From Paenibacillus pasadenensis DSM 19293 (GTDB taxonomy: Bacteria; Bacillota; Bacilli; Paenibacillales; Paenibacillaceae), in contig NZ_AULW01000045.1 of assembly GCF_000422485.1 (NCBI RefSeq), positions 1 through 64,000 on the forward strand: 64,000 bases of DNA, read 5' to 3'. The notes beneath the pieces were generated by a model. That model made no database searches. It worked only from the letters and a program-made list of their open reading frames with translations, and had not been told where the DNA came from. This document shows, piece after piece, positions 43,267 to 51,009 of this stretch. Both the position numbers and the translations under genes were made by a program. Each line of letters opens with the position of its first letter. Within the stretch, counting starts at the first letter, position 1.

Positions 43267-43473
43267 GGTTTTGGACTCCCTCCTCATTTATTTTTTTATT
43301 TGGCTGGCAGGTCTCTCTCCTGGTCCAACTATAGGAGAAGGCAGGGTGAACGAGTAGTGAAAAGATCGTGCAATTCTGGAAAAACGAGCGGTTTGAAACG
43401 TGAACGATAGCGGCATTTATGAAGAATGGCTGCATCGCCCTCCCGATCCGGCCGGCGCTCCCGGCCAAACGAC

Positions 43474-43510
43474 AGAAAAAAGCCTGCGATTCGCTCGAAT
43501 CGCAGGCTTT
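43474..43510 (-). terminator. Terminator of the second binding-protein gene
   Basis: On the minus strand AGCCTGCGATTCG/CGAATCGCAGGCT arms with a 3-nt loop are followed by TTTTTTCTG. It places the 43529-45100 gene in its own transcription unit, apart from the permease genes. Confidence 0.9.
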
Positions 43511-43528
43511 GGGGATCGACGATCAGCC

Positions 43529-45100
43529 TCACTGCGGCTTCTCTCCTTGATTGGAGACGATGCCATTCGCAAGATAATCCTTCCATTGCTTCATATAGGA
43601 TTGCTGGATTTTGGGGAGCCCGGCTTCGTTCGCTTTTTCCATGAAGATCGCCAGCCCCTCCTTGACGTCCTCGATCTGGCCCGCCAGCAGCGGGTACAGG
43701 TATTGCTTCACGACCTGCTCCAGCGCCGCGCGCTCAGCCTGATATTCGGTGTAGTCCTCCACGAACCTCGTATAGAGGTCCGGCTTCTGGATCTGGTCCA
43801 GCTCGTTGAAGATCCGCTGCACGCGTTCATAGCTGGGCTCGAACAGCATGTAGTCCGGGTTTCGCCAAGCCCAGCCGATCATGCCCTCGCGTTCGAATCC
43901 GCTTTTGTCCAGCGCGTGGTAGAAGCCGTCCTTCACCTCATAATGGACGCCTTCGATTCCGTATTGCGTCAGCCGGTTGTACCGCTCGTCCGTCACGAGC
44001 TTCTCGTAAAAAGCGAGCGCCTCTTCCGGATGCTCGCTCCCCGCCGCGATGGCGAATCCGTTGTGCATCGGATGGACGGGCGTCGCGTACCCGGTCGACC
44101 GGCCGAACGGCGTGTAGCCGAGATCCCAGTCCGGATGCTGCGCCTGCATCTGGCTCAGCATCGCGTTGTAGCGCGTCGGATTGTCGCTGAGCAGCGCCGC
44201 CGCCTCCCCGCTTGCGATCTGATCCTGCATGGATACCGGATCGTTCAGCACATTTTTGGAGAGATAGCCTTTTTCGGCCCAGCTCTTGTATTTCTTCAAG
44301 TCTTCGAGATGGCTGGGCGTTCCCCAGTACGCCCCGATTTCATTCGGCTTGTCATAAGAGGCGTACAAACCGTACGGCATCGGCCCGACCGCCTTCCGCT
44401 CGACCTCCAGGTAGGCGTGCTGGATGGAGGAATCGACGAGCGAGCCGAACGCGGCCGGCTGAATGCCGGGCTCATGCTGCCTGATCCCCTCGAGATAGGC
44501 CTCGAAGCTCGGCAGGTCGACCGGCGTCGGCAGCCCGTGCTTGCGCCGCAGATCCTCGCGCCAGATGAAGCCGCCCGTGACGTACTCCTTGTAGGTCGAC
44601 GGCACCGTATAGATGCGGCCGTCGATCCGCACCGCGTCCCACATCTCTTTCGGCACGAAAGCCTGCAGCTTCGGTGCGGCCAGCGGCAGCAGCTCGTCGA
44701 GCGCCATGAAGGCTCCTTGATGAGCGTACTGCTGGTAGAAGGCCCAGTCCGAGGTGAAGATCAGATCGACCGCCCTGCCGGTCGAGAGCAGCAGCTTGTA
44801 CTTCTGGTCCCACTCGGTCCAGGTCGTATAATGGAACTTGACCGCGACGTTCAAGTCCTCCAGCGCCATCTCGTTGATTCGTTCCTCGATTATCGGCAGG
44901 TCCTTCGGAGCGTTGCCGAGCATATAGAACTGAAGCACGACCGGGCCGGACCGGCCTTCCGTGCGGCTGGTCAAGATCGAGCTGCTTTTGCCGTCGGCAT
45001 CGCCGGGGCGGGCGGAATCGTTGTTGCTGCTGCAAGCGGCGATAAGGAAGACGGCCATCGCGACCGCGACCGCGGCCGCGCTCATTCGACTGCGCCTCAT
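43529..45100 (-). CDS. Extracellular solute-binding lipoprotein 2 (paralogue)
   Basis: The 523-residue lipoprotein has a signal peptide with Cys23 in LIAAC and a short Ser/Asn/Asp linker. The binding domain from about 55 aligns almost without gaps to the binding protein at 39776-41380; the shared blocks include LGNAPKDLPIIEERINEMAL and GGFIWREDLR-type segments. It likely feeds the same LplB/LplC permeases or a second ligand to them. AGGAGGG precedes the ATG at 45100. A strong terminator follows its stop, so it can be expressed independently of the permeases. Confidence 0.92.
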   Translation of the reverse strand: MRRSRMSAAAVAVAMAVFLIAACSSNNDSARPGDADGKSSSILTSRTEGRSGPVVLQFYMLGNAPKDLPIIEERINEMALEDLNVAVKFHYTTWTEWDQKYKLLLSTGRAVDLIFTSDWAFYQQYAHQGAFMALDELLPLAAPKLQAFVPKEMWDAVRIDGRIYTVPSTYKEYVTGGFIWREDLRRKHGLPTPVDLPSFEAYLEGIRQHEPGIQPAAFGSLVDSSIQHAYLEVERKAVGPMPYGLYASYDKPNEIGAYWGTPSHLEDLKKYKSWAEKGYLSKNVLNDPVSMQDQIASGEAAALLSDNPTRYNAMLSQMQAQHPDWDLGYTPFGRSTGYATPVHPMHNGFAIAAGSEHPEEALAFYEKLVTDERYNRLTQYGIEGVHYEVKDGFYHALDKSGFEREGMIGWAWRNPDYMLFEPSYERVQRIFNELDQIQKPDLYTRFVEDYTEYQAERAALEQVVKQYLYPLLAGQIEDVKEGLAIFMEKANEAGLPKIQQSYMKQWKDYLANGIVSNQGEKPQ

Positions 45101-45293
45101 CGGAATTCCCTCCTCTGCGGGTTCGGTTCGGTTCCCTGAGCCTGGAACCCCCTTCATTTTAGTCCTTCCTGGCGCTCCCGTCATCCGGCAGCCAAGCCAG
45201 GGTTCGTTGTCATTGTAGGTTCAGGAGCGGCGGCAGGCCAGTGAACGATTCGGGGATTCATGAACAAATGAGGGATGTTTCCTTTCGGGCCTC

Positions 45294-45322
45294 TTGTCTT
45301 GCCGGTGTTCATCCGCTATACT
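45294..45322 (+). promoter_or_regulatory. Promoter of the argS T-box transcript
   Basis: TTGTCT (45294-45299), a 17-nt spacer and TATACT (45317-45322). Transcription would begin near 45330, just before stem I of the T-box leader. Confidence 0.65.
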
Positions 45323-45340
45323 TGGGAAAATTCAAATCAC

Positions 45341-45623
45341 GCATGCGATGAACGGGCAAGTACCCGGCCGCAGCCGCGAGCAGAGAGCCGGGAGGGTGGG
45401 AACCGGCAGCGGCAGGCCGGCGGAAACGGACCCGCGAGCTGGCGCCCGAAGTCCGCTCCGCGCGGATGCGTAGGCGCGCCCGGACTGGCCGATACCCTGA
45501 CGAGCAGCCGCGCGCTGCAGCCGGCTTCCTTCCGCCCCGATGCGGATGCGGCCGCTGCGCGCCCGGCGACAAGAGTGGCACCGCGGACCGAGCCTCCGTC
45601 TCTTTTTGAGACGGGGGCTTTTT
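45341..45623 (+). ncRNA. T-box riboswitch leader of argS
   Basis: A full-length T-box leader. Stem I starts with GATGAACGGGCAAGTACCCGG, then AGAGAGCCGGGAGGGTGGGAA in the apical part. The 3' specifier side reads GGAAA-CGG-ACCC, with CGG, an arginine codon, at 45427-45429. The T-box TGGCACCGCGG is at 45576-45586, and the terminator AGCCTCCGTCTC/GAGACGGGGGCT-TTTT ends at 45623. Uncharged tRNA-Arg would stabilise the antiterminator and allow argS transcription. Confidence 0.95.
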
Positions 45624-45674
45624 GCCGTTTCCGCCCCCGCTCGCCCGTTCCATCGCCAAAGGAGGAACCCTGCT

Positions 45675-47459
45675 ATGACCATGCCAGCTGCAACCCTGCT
45701 CAAGCAAGCGGCGGCCGCCCTGCTCGCTCCGCTGACCGGGGTCGGCGAAGCCGAGCTCGCCGCCCGCCTGGAATGCCCGCCGGACGAGACGCTCGGCGAC
45801 CTGTCTCTCCCCTGCTTCGCCTTGGCCAAGACGCTCCGCCGCGCGCCTGCGGCGATCGCCTCCGAGCTGGCCGCCCAGGTGAACGGCCAGGAGGAAGCGT
45901 GCGCAGCGGAGGCTGCCGGCGGCGAGGCCGATCCGGCTCCGCCGATCCGCTGGCGTGCCGAAGCGGCCGGAGGCTTCCTCAACCTGCGCGCCGCTGGCCG
46001 CGGCTGGATCGAGGCGCTGCTGCGCCAGGCCGAGTCGCCGGCGCTCGGCCGGCTGGAGGACGGCGCGGGCAAGCGCGTCGTCATCGACTATTCGTCGCCC
46101 AACATCGCCAAGCCGATGAGCGTCGGCCATCTGCGCTCGACCGTCATCGGCCGCGCGCTGGCCAACCTGCACCGCACGGCTGGCTGGGACGTGCAGACGG
46201 TCAACCATCTCGGCGACTGGGGCACGCAGTTCGGCAAGCTGATCGCCGCGACGAAGCGCTGGGGCTCGCGCGAGGCGATCGAGGCCGATCCGATCGGGGA
46301 GAGCCTGCGCCTGTATGTCCGCTTCCATGAGGAGGCCGAGCGCGATCCCGCGCTCGTGGACGAAGGCCGCGCCTGGTTCCTGCGGCTCGAGCAGGGCGAC
46401 GCCGAGGCGCGGGAGCTGTGGGCGTTTTTCATCCGCGAGAGCCTCAAGGAATTCCAGCGCATCTACGGCCGCCTCGGCGTCGAGTTCGACCATCTGCTCG
46501 GAGAGAGCTTCTACAACGACAAGATGGAGGCGGCGGCGCAGCGGCTGCGGGAGGCCGGGCTGCTGGAGGAAAGCGACGGCGCGCTCGTCGTGCGCCTCGA
46601 CGAGCAGGGGATGCCGCCCTGCCTCGTGTTCAAGTCGGACGGCTCGACGATCTACGGCACGCGCGATCTGGCGACGGCGCTGTACCGCCGCGAGGCGATG
46701 GGCGGCGACAAGCTGCTCTATGTCGTCGGCGCCGAGCAGACGCTGCATTTCCGCCAGGTGTTCGCCGTGCTGGAGAAGCTCGATCCGACCTGGGAGCAGG
46801 TGGAGAAGGTCCATGTGCCGTTCGGCCTGATGCGCATCGAAGGCCGCAAGATGTCCACTCGCCGCGGCAAGGTCGTCTTCCTGGACGAGGTGCTGGACGA
46901 GGCCGTCCGCCGGGCGCTCGCCGTCATCGAGGCCAAGACGCCGGACCTGCCGGACAAGGAGGCGGTCGCCGAGGCGGTCGGCATCGGCGCGATCGTGTTC
47001 GGGGATCTGCGCAGCCGCCGCATGCTGGAGATCGACTTCAGCCTCGAGGAGATGGTGAGCCTCGACGGCGAGACCGGCCCTTATGTGCAATACACCTACG
47101 CCCGCGCCTGCAGCCTGCTGCGCCGCGCGGCGGAGGCCGGCACGGGCAGCGGCGCCGAGCGCGGGGATGCTTCCGGGCTGGAGGCTCTCGGCTCGCCCGC
47201 CGCGCGCGCCTGCCTGCTCAAGCTCGACGCTTACGGCGAGGCGATCCGCGGCGCGCTGCGCGAGCATGAGCCGTCCGTCCTCGCCCGCTACCTGCTGGAG
47301 CTCGCCAAGGCGTTCAACCGCTTCTACAACAGCGGCCGCATCCTCGGCGCGGACGGCGGCGGGGAGACGGCCGCCAAGCTGCGGCTGACGGCCGCCTGCG
47401 CCGCCGTGCTGAGCCACGGACTCGGACTGCTCGGCTTATCGGCCCCGTCACGAATTTAA
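45675..47459 (+). CDS. argS: Arginyl-tRNA synthetase
   Basis: This class I synthetase charges tRNA-Arg. The 594-residue protein has an N-terminal Add1 domain (about 1-100), the HIGH-type signature MSVGHLRST (about 152-160), the KMSTRRG loop in place of KMSKS, and a C-terminal helical anticodon-binding domain ending YNSGRILG...SHGLGLLGLSAP. It is somewhat longer than average in the Add1 region because of an Ala/Glu-rich insertion (EEACAAEAAGGEADPAP). AAAGGAGGAACCC lies before the ATG. It is controlled by the T-box directly upstream. Confidence 0.96.
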   Translation: MTMPAATLLKQAAAALLAPLTGVGEAELAARLECPPDETLGDLSLPCFALAKTLRRAPAAIASELAAQVNGQEEACAAEAAGGEADPAPPIRWRAEAAGGFLNLRAAGRGWIEALLRQAESPALGRLEDGAGKRVVIDYSSPNIAKPMSVGHLRSTVIGRALANLHRTAGWDVQTVNHLGDWGTQFGKLIAATKRWGSREAIEADPIGESLRLYVRFHEEAERDPALVDEGRAWFLRLEQGDAEARELWAFFIRESLKEFQRIYGRLGVEFDHLLGESFYNDKMEAAAQRLREAGLLEESDGALVVRLDEQGMPPCLVFKSDGSTIYGTRDLATALYRREAMGGDKLLYVVGAEQTLHFRQVFAVLEKLDPTWEQVEKVHVPFGLMRIEGRKMSTRRGKVVFLDEVLDEAVRRALAVIEAKTPDLPDKEAVAEAVGIGAIVFGDLRSRRMLEIDFSLEEMVSLDGETGPYVQYTYARACSLLRRAAEAGTGSGAERGDASGLEALGSPAARACLLKLDAYGEAIRGALREHEPSVLARYLLELAKAFNRFYNSGRILGADGGGETAAKLRLTAACAAVLSHGLGLLGLSAPSRI

Positions 47460-47557
47460 CAAATAAGTCCAATTTAACCCTTGCTTCATCTGGATAGGGA
47501 TGGTAAACTTGGATTCACGAACAAGTGTACCTATCTTCCGAAGAAAGGCTGATTCCG

Positions 47558-47695
47558 ATGAGCGAGCCCAAGCATCCTCCGATCGCGAGCGTCACCCCTA
47601 CCCCCGAGCACAAGGAGGATCCCGTCCTGCTGCTGGCCCGCCAGCTGCTGCTGCTGCACCGGCGCGCCTTCCGCCGCATCTCGGAGCGGTCATGA
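47558..47695 (+). CDS. 45-residue ORF coupled to the Doc-like gene
   Basis: The ATG follows GAAAGG at about 8-nt spacing, and the stop overlaps the next ATG as ATGA. The product is MSEPKHPPIASV..., Pro-rich at first, then a helix with four to six leucines (LLLARQLLLLHRRAF) and a basic end. Antitoxin genes commonly precede and overlap doc-type toxins in this way, but the peptide is too short to assign to the Phd family. It may instead be a leader that couples translation. Confidence 0.55.
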   Translation: MSEPKHPPIASVTPTPEHKEDPVLLLARQLLLLHRRAFRRISERS

Positions 47696-48147
47696 CGGAG
47701 CAGCTCACCGTCCCGCAGCTGCTGGCGATCCACATGATGCACCAGGACCGCTTCGACGTCAGCCCGGGCTTCCGCAATCCGGGCTTCCTGCTCCAGCTCG
47801 TCGACCGTCCCCTGCTGGAAGGCTTCTCCGGAGGAGGCGACCGCTCCTCGCTCATCCGCCAGGCCGCGCTCTACTGGCATGGGCTGGCGCGCGCGAGGGC
47901 GTTCCGCGACGGCAACGCCGCGCTCGCCATCCATACGATGATGACGTTCCTGCTGCTCAACGGCCAGGAGCTGCGCCTTGACGAGGATGAGCTCGTCGAG
48001 GCGGCGCTGCTGTGCAGCGAGTGGCAGATGGAGCTCGAGGACTGCGAGGCGTGGATTTCCAGCCGCCTGGTCCGCCCTGCCCCGGGGGAGCCCGAGGCCC
48101 CGATTCCTTCTATGGACAAAGTATTCCCTCCGTCTTATGATAGATAG
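47692..48147 (+). CDS. Degenerate Doc/Fic-like protein
   Basis: The 151-residue protein aligns with the death-on-curing family: N-terminal LTVPQLLAIHMMHQDRF, a central helix ALYWHGLARARAFRDGNAALAIHTMMTFLLLNGQEL, and a helical C terminus. In active Doc proteins the core is HxFxxANKRT. Here the histidine is replaced by Arg and the K-R pair by Ala-Ala, so phosphotransfer activity is unlikely. It could be a relic or a repurposed binding protein. The ATG overlaps the stop of the 45-codon ORF. The cobalamin riboswitch begins 22 nt after its stop. Confidence 0.72.
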   Translation: MTEQLTVPQLLAIHMMHQDRFDVSPGFRNPGFLLQLVDRPLLEGFSGGGDRSSLIRQAALYWHGLARARAFRDGNAALAIHTMMTFLLLNGQELRLDEDELVEAALLCSEWQMELEDCEAWISSRLVRPAPGEPEAPIPSMDKVFPPSYDR

Positions 48148-48168
48148 GATTCGATTTTGACTACGGTT

Positions 48169-48341
48169 GTACGGGTGCCTCGGTCGGCCTTCATCCGGCC
48201 AGGCTTAATAGGGAAGTCCGGTTCCAATCCGGCGCGGTCCCGCCACTGTACGAGCGCCGCAGCCCCGCATGACGCCACTGTCCGTTCGGACGGGAAGGCG
48301 CGGGGACGCGATGGCGCTCCAGCCAGGAGACCTGCCCGTAC
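48169..48341 (+). ncRNA. Cobalamin (AdoCbl) riboswitch
   Basis: The conserved core is clear: TAGGGAAGTCCGG, AATCCGGCGCGGTCCCGCCA, CACTGT, and AGCCAGGAGACCTGCC at the 3' end. P1 is formed by GTACGGG (48169-48175) and CCCGTAC (48335-48341). It controls the S-layer/DUF4430 gene, most likely through the terminator at 48524-48549, so that gene should be expressed when B12 is scarce. Confidence 0.96.
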
Positions 48342-48523
48342 GACCTCGCAGAAGTCCTTTCGGGGGGTGGAGGACTTCTGCAGCGCTCCTTCTCGGGCGC
48401 CGCTTTTGGCTTCGCCTGCGTTCCGGCTGGGGTCCGACTCGATCGGCCTAGAGGCGTCTGGACCGCATGGCTTTGGCCGCTGGCGGTCTTTCCGTCCGCG
48501 GGAGCGTCGGGATTTCGTCTTTT

Positions 48524-48549
48524 CGCCGCCCTTTTGGGCGGCTTTTTTG
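48524..48549 (+). terminator. Riboswitch-linked terminator
   Basis: CGCCGCCC-TTTT-GGGCGGC stem followed by TTTTTTG lies between the cobalamin aptamer and the coding start. The segment 48342-48523 also has a GCAGAAGTCC/GGACTTCTGC hairpin that may serve as the alternative fold. Confidence 0.85.
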
Positions 48550-48636
48550 TTTTCCGGGTCCGCTGTCGCTGCGCAGCCTCCCCGCCCCTGCCCTGCAGCC
48601 AATTTGATTTTAATAGGTAGAAAGAAGGTGTTGCTG

Positions 48637-50721
48637 GTGAAAGCCCTGTTCAACCGCGCCGTACTGGCCGCTCTGCTGGCCGTCGCCCTGATCGTGCCGG
48701 CCGTACCGGCCGGTACCGCCTCGGCGGCTGCGGACACGTCCGCCGTCCTCCGCCAAGCCGGAGACGCGCTGCTCTCGAGCGGCATCCGCTCCGACTGGGA
48801 CGCCATCGCCGCCTCCCAGGCCGGCTACGAGCTGCCGGCGTCGTATCTGTCCAAGCTGTCCGACGCCGTGCGCAAGGACGCGCCTGCGTTCCGCAACGTC
48901 ACCGACTTCGAGCGCACCGCGCTCGCCGTCACCGCCGCCGGCCAGGACGCGACCGCTTATGGCGGCATCGACCTGATCGAGCGCATCACAAGCAGCGACC
49001 GCATGCTCAGCCAAGGCATCAACGGCCCGATCTACGCGCTGCTCGCGCTCGATTACGGCGAGTACGAAGTGCCGGCAGGCGCCAAGTGGTCCCGCGACAA
49101 GCTCGTCGCCGAGCTGCTCAAGGCCCAAGCCGCCGACGGCAGCTACGCCTTCGCAGGCGAGAAGGCCGGCAGCCCCGACCTGACCGGCGCCGCACTGACC
49201 GCGCTCGCTCCGTACATCGGCCAGCCGGAGGTCAAGCAGGCCGGCGAGCGCGCCGTCGCCTGGATCAAGTCCCAGCAGGACAAGGATGGCGGCTTCACGA
49301 GCTACGGCGAGTCGAGCAGCGAGAGCGTCGCGCAGATCGTCATCGGCCTCGCCTCCATCGGCTACGATCCGGCCGGAGCCGACTTCACCCGCGACGGCGC
49401 GAGCCTGATCGACAAGCTGCTCACGTTCCGGGGCGCCGACGGTAGCTTCTCGCATGCGCTGCCGCTCGCTCCCAACGCCTACGGCGCCTACCAGTCCGTG
49501 CAGGCGCTCGTCGCCTATGAGAAGTTCAAGGCCGGCACCGGCCGCCTGTACAGCAAGCCGGCCGCTTCCGTCTCGGTCCGCGTGGAAGGCCCGAGCTCGA
49601 CGATCGGCTCCGGCGTGACGCGCGCCGTCTACGCGCTCGACGCGCTGACTCAGGTCGGCGCGGCCAAGAAGCTGGACGTCGTCGTCAAGGAGATGTCGTT
49701 CGGCAAATACGTCGACGCCATCGGCGGCATCGCCGGCGGCACGTTCGGCGGCTACGACGGCTGGATGTACGCCGTCGAGCGCCGCGGCGCCTGGATCAAT
49801 CCTTCCGTCGGCATGGGCGACTTCAAGCTCAGCGCCGGCGACCGCCTCGTCGTGTTCTATGGCGACGGCACCAAGCTGATCTCCCGCATCGCGGCTGAGC
49901 CGCGCCAGCCGCGCGACGACGAGCCGTTCGCCGTTCAGGTGAGCCAGCAGGAGTGGGACTACACGGCAAATGCGTTCACCGTCACCCCGGCGGCCGGCGT
50001 CGCCGTCTCGGCCGGCTCCGTCACCGTTACGACGGACGCTTACGGCAACGCCTCGTTGCCGGCGCTGGCGGCGGGCAGCTACGAGCTGACAGTCACCGGC
50101 TACAGCCCGTCCAAGGCGCCGAGCGTGCTCAAGCATGCCGTCCCGCTGACGGTCGGCTCCACCAAGATCAAGTTCGCCGACGAGAAGAAAATCGCCCCTT
50201 GGGCGCTGAAGTCGGTCAAAAACGGCTACGCCTCCGGCCTGCTCAGCGGCACCGGCACGGGCGAGGCTCCGACGTTCTCGCCGAAGGACAGACTCACCCG
50301 CGCCCAGTTCGCGGCGCTGGCCGTCCGTCTGCTCGGCCTCGATGCCGGCATGGACGCCGCAGCTCCTTCCTTCTCCGACGTGAAGGCCGGCAGCTGGTAC
50401 GAAGGCGCCGTCCGCGCCGCCGCCGCGCAAGGCATCGTCTCCGGCACGGGCGACGGCAAATTTCAGCCGGACGCGCCGGTGACCCGCCAGGACATGGCGG
50501 TCATCCTCGCCCGCGTCCTCAAGCTGGACGCGACCGCAGCCGGCGACGGCTCGATCCGCGACCTCGCTGCGGCATCCGCCTACGCGAGAGGCTCCATCGC
50601 CGCCGTCCACGCCAGCGGGCTGATGGTCGGCGACTCCGCCGGCAGCTTCCAGCCCAAGGCGCAGGTCAGCCGCGAGATGGCCGCCGTCGCGATCGTCAAC
50701 GCGTACGAGTCGCTGAGATAA
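48637..50721 (+). CDS. S-layer-anchored transcobalamin-like protein (DUF4430 + SLH)
   Basis: The 694-residue exported protein has a signal peptide (about 1-28, cleavage after ASA). Terpenoid-cyclase/transcobalamin-like alpha-helical repeats follow (about 70-310; QQDKDGGFTSYGES, FRGADGSFSHALP), then a DUF4430-like segment (about 315-425; GGYDGWMYAVERRGAWIN), an Ig-like region, and three SLH repeats (about 510-694) for cell-wall attachment. Vertebrate B12 carriers pair the same helical and beta folds. With the cobalamin riboswitch upstream, a role in surface capture of B12 is the best inference. GTG 48637 is chosen because AAGAAGG lies 8 nt before it. Confidence 0.88.
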   Translation: MKALFNRAVLAALLAVALIVPAVPAGTASAAADTSAVLRQAGDALLSSGIRSDWDAIAASQAGYELPASYLSKLSDAVRKDAPAFRNVTDFERTALAVTAAGQDATAYGGIDLIERITSSDRMLSQGINGPIYALLALDYGEYEVPAGAKWSRDKLVAELLKAQAADGSYAFAGEKAGSPDLTGAALTALAPYIGQPEVKQAGERAVAWIKSQQDKDGGFTSYGESSSESVAQIVIGLASIGYDPAGADFTRDGASLIDKLLTFRGADGSFSHALPLAPNAYGAYQSVQALVAYEKFKAGTGRLYSKPAASVSVRVEGPSSTIGSGVTRAVYALDALTQVGAAKKLDVVVKEMSFGKYVDAIGGIAGGTFGGYDGWMYAVERRGAWINPSVGMGDFKLSAGDRLVVFYGDGTKLISRIAAEPRQPRDDEPFAVQVSQQEWDYTANAFTVTPAAGVAVSAGSVTVTTDAYGNASLPALAAGSYELTVTGYSPSKAPSVLKHAVPLTVGSTKIKFADEKKIAPWALKSVKNGYASGLLSGTGTGEAPTFSPKDRLTRAQFAALAVRLLGLDAGMDAAAPSFSDVKAGSWYEGAVRAAAAQGIVSGTGDGKFQPDAPVTRQDMAVILARVLKLDATAAGDGSIRDLAAASAYARGSIAAVHASGLMVGDSAGSFQPKAQVSREMAAVAIVNAYESLR

Positions 50722-50749
50722 ACGCAAGGCCGGAGCGCGAGCCGAGCTG

Positions 50750-50880
50750 GACCTACGGCTCGCGTCCGGGCCGTTGCCGCCTCGGCTCGCGTCCGGGCGC
50801 GGCTCGCTTCGACCGCGGCCTGCGCTCTGTCGGCTTGCGTCCGGACCGTTGCCGCCTCGGCTTGCGCTCCATCGGCCGCG
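50750..50880. repeat. Imperfect GC-rich repeats after the S-layer gene
   Basis: GGCTCGCGTCCGG and GGCTTGCGTCCGGACC-like units recur at least four times, alternating with CCGTTGCCGCCTC (two exact copies). They lie between the stop codon and its terminator and have no coding potential that I trust. Confidence 0.6.
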
Positions 50881-50888
50881 ACGCTGAT

Positions 50889-50950
50889 CCGCAGCTCCCT
50901 TCGTTTGTAAATGCCCTTGGCGGGCTTTACAATGAAGGGAGCTTTTTTTA
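50889..50950 (+). terminator. Long terminator of the S-layer protein gene
   Basis: AGCTCCCTTCGTTTGTAAA pairs with TTTACAATGAAGGGAGCT across a GC loop and runs into TTTTTTTA. Confidence 0.9.
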
Positions 50951-51009
50951 TTGATCGGCCCTGCAATCCGCTGTGCCCCGGCCGTTCCGGAAGGAGAATA
51001 CCCGTACCC

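Noticed and set aside
45275-46330. 351-codon plus frame across the argS T-box
   Set aside because: It covers the T-box leader and then the wrong frame of argS.
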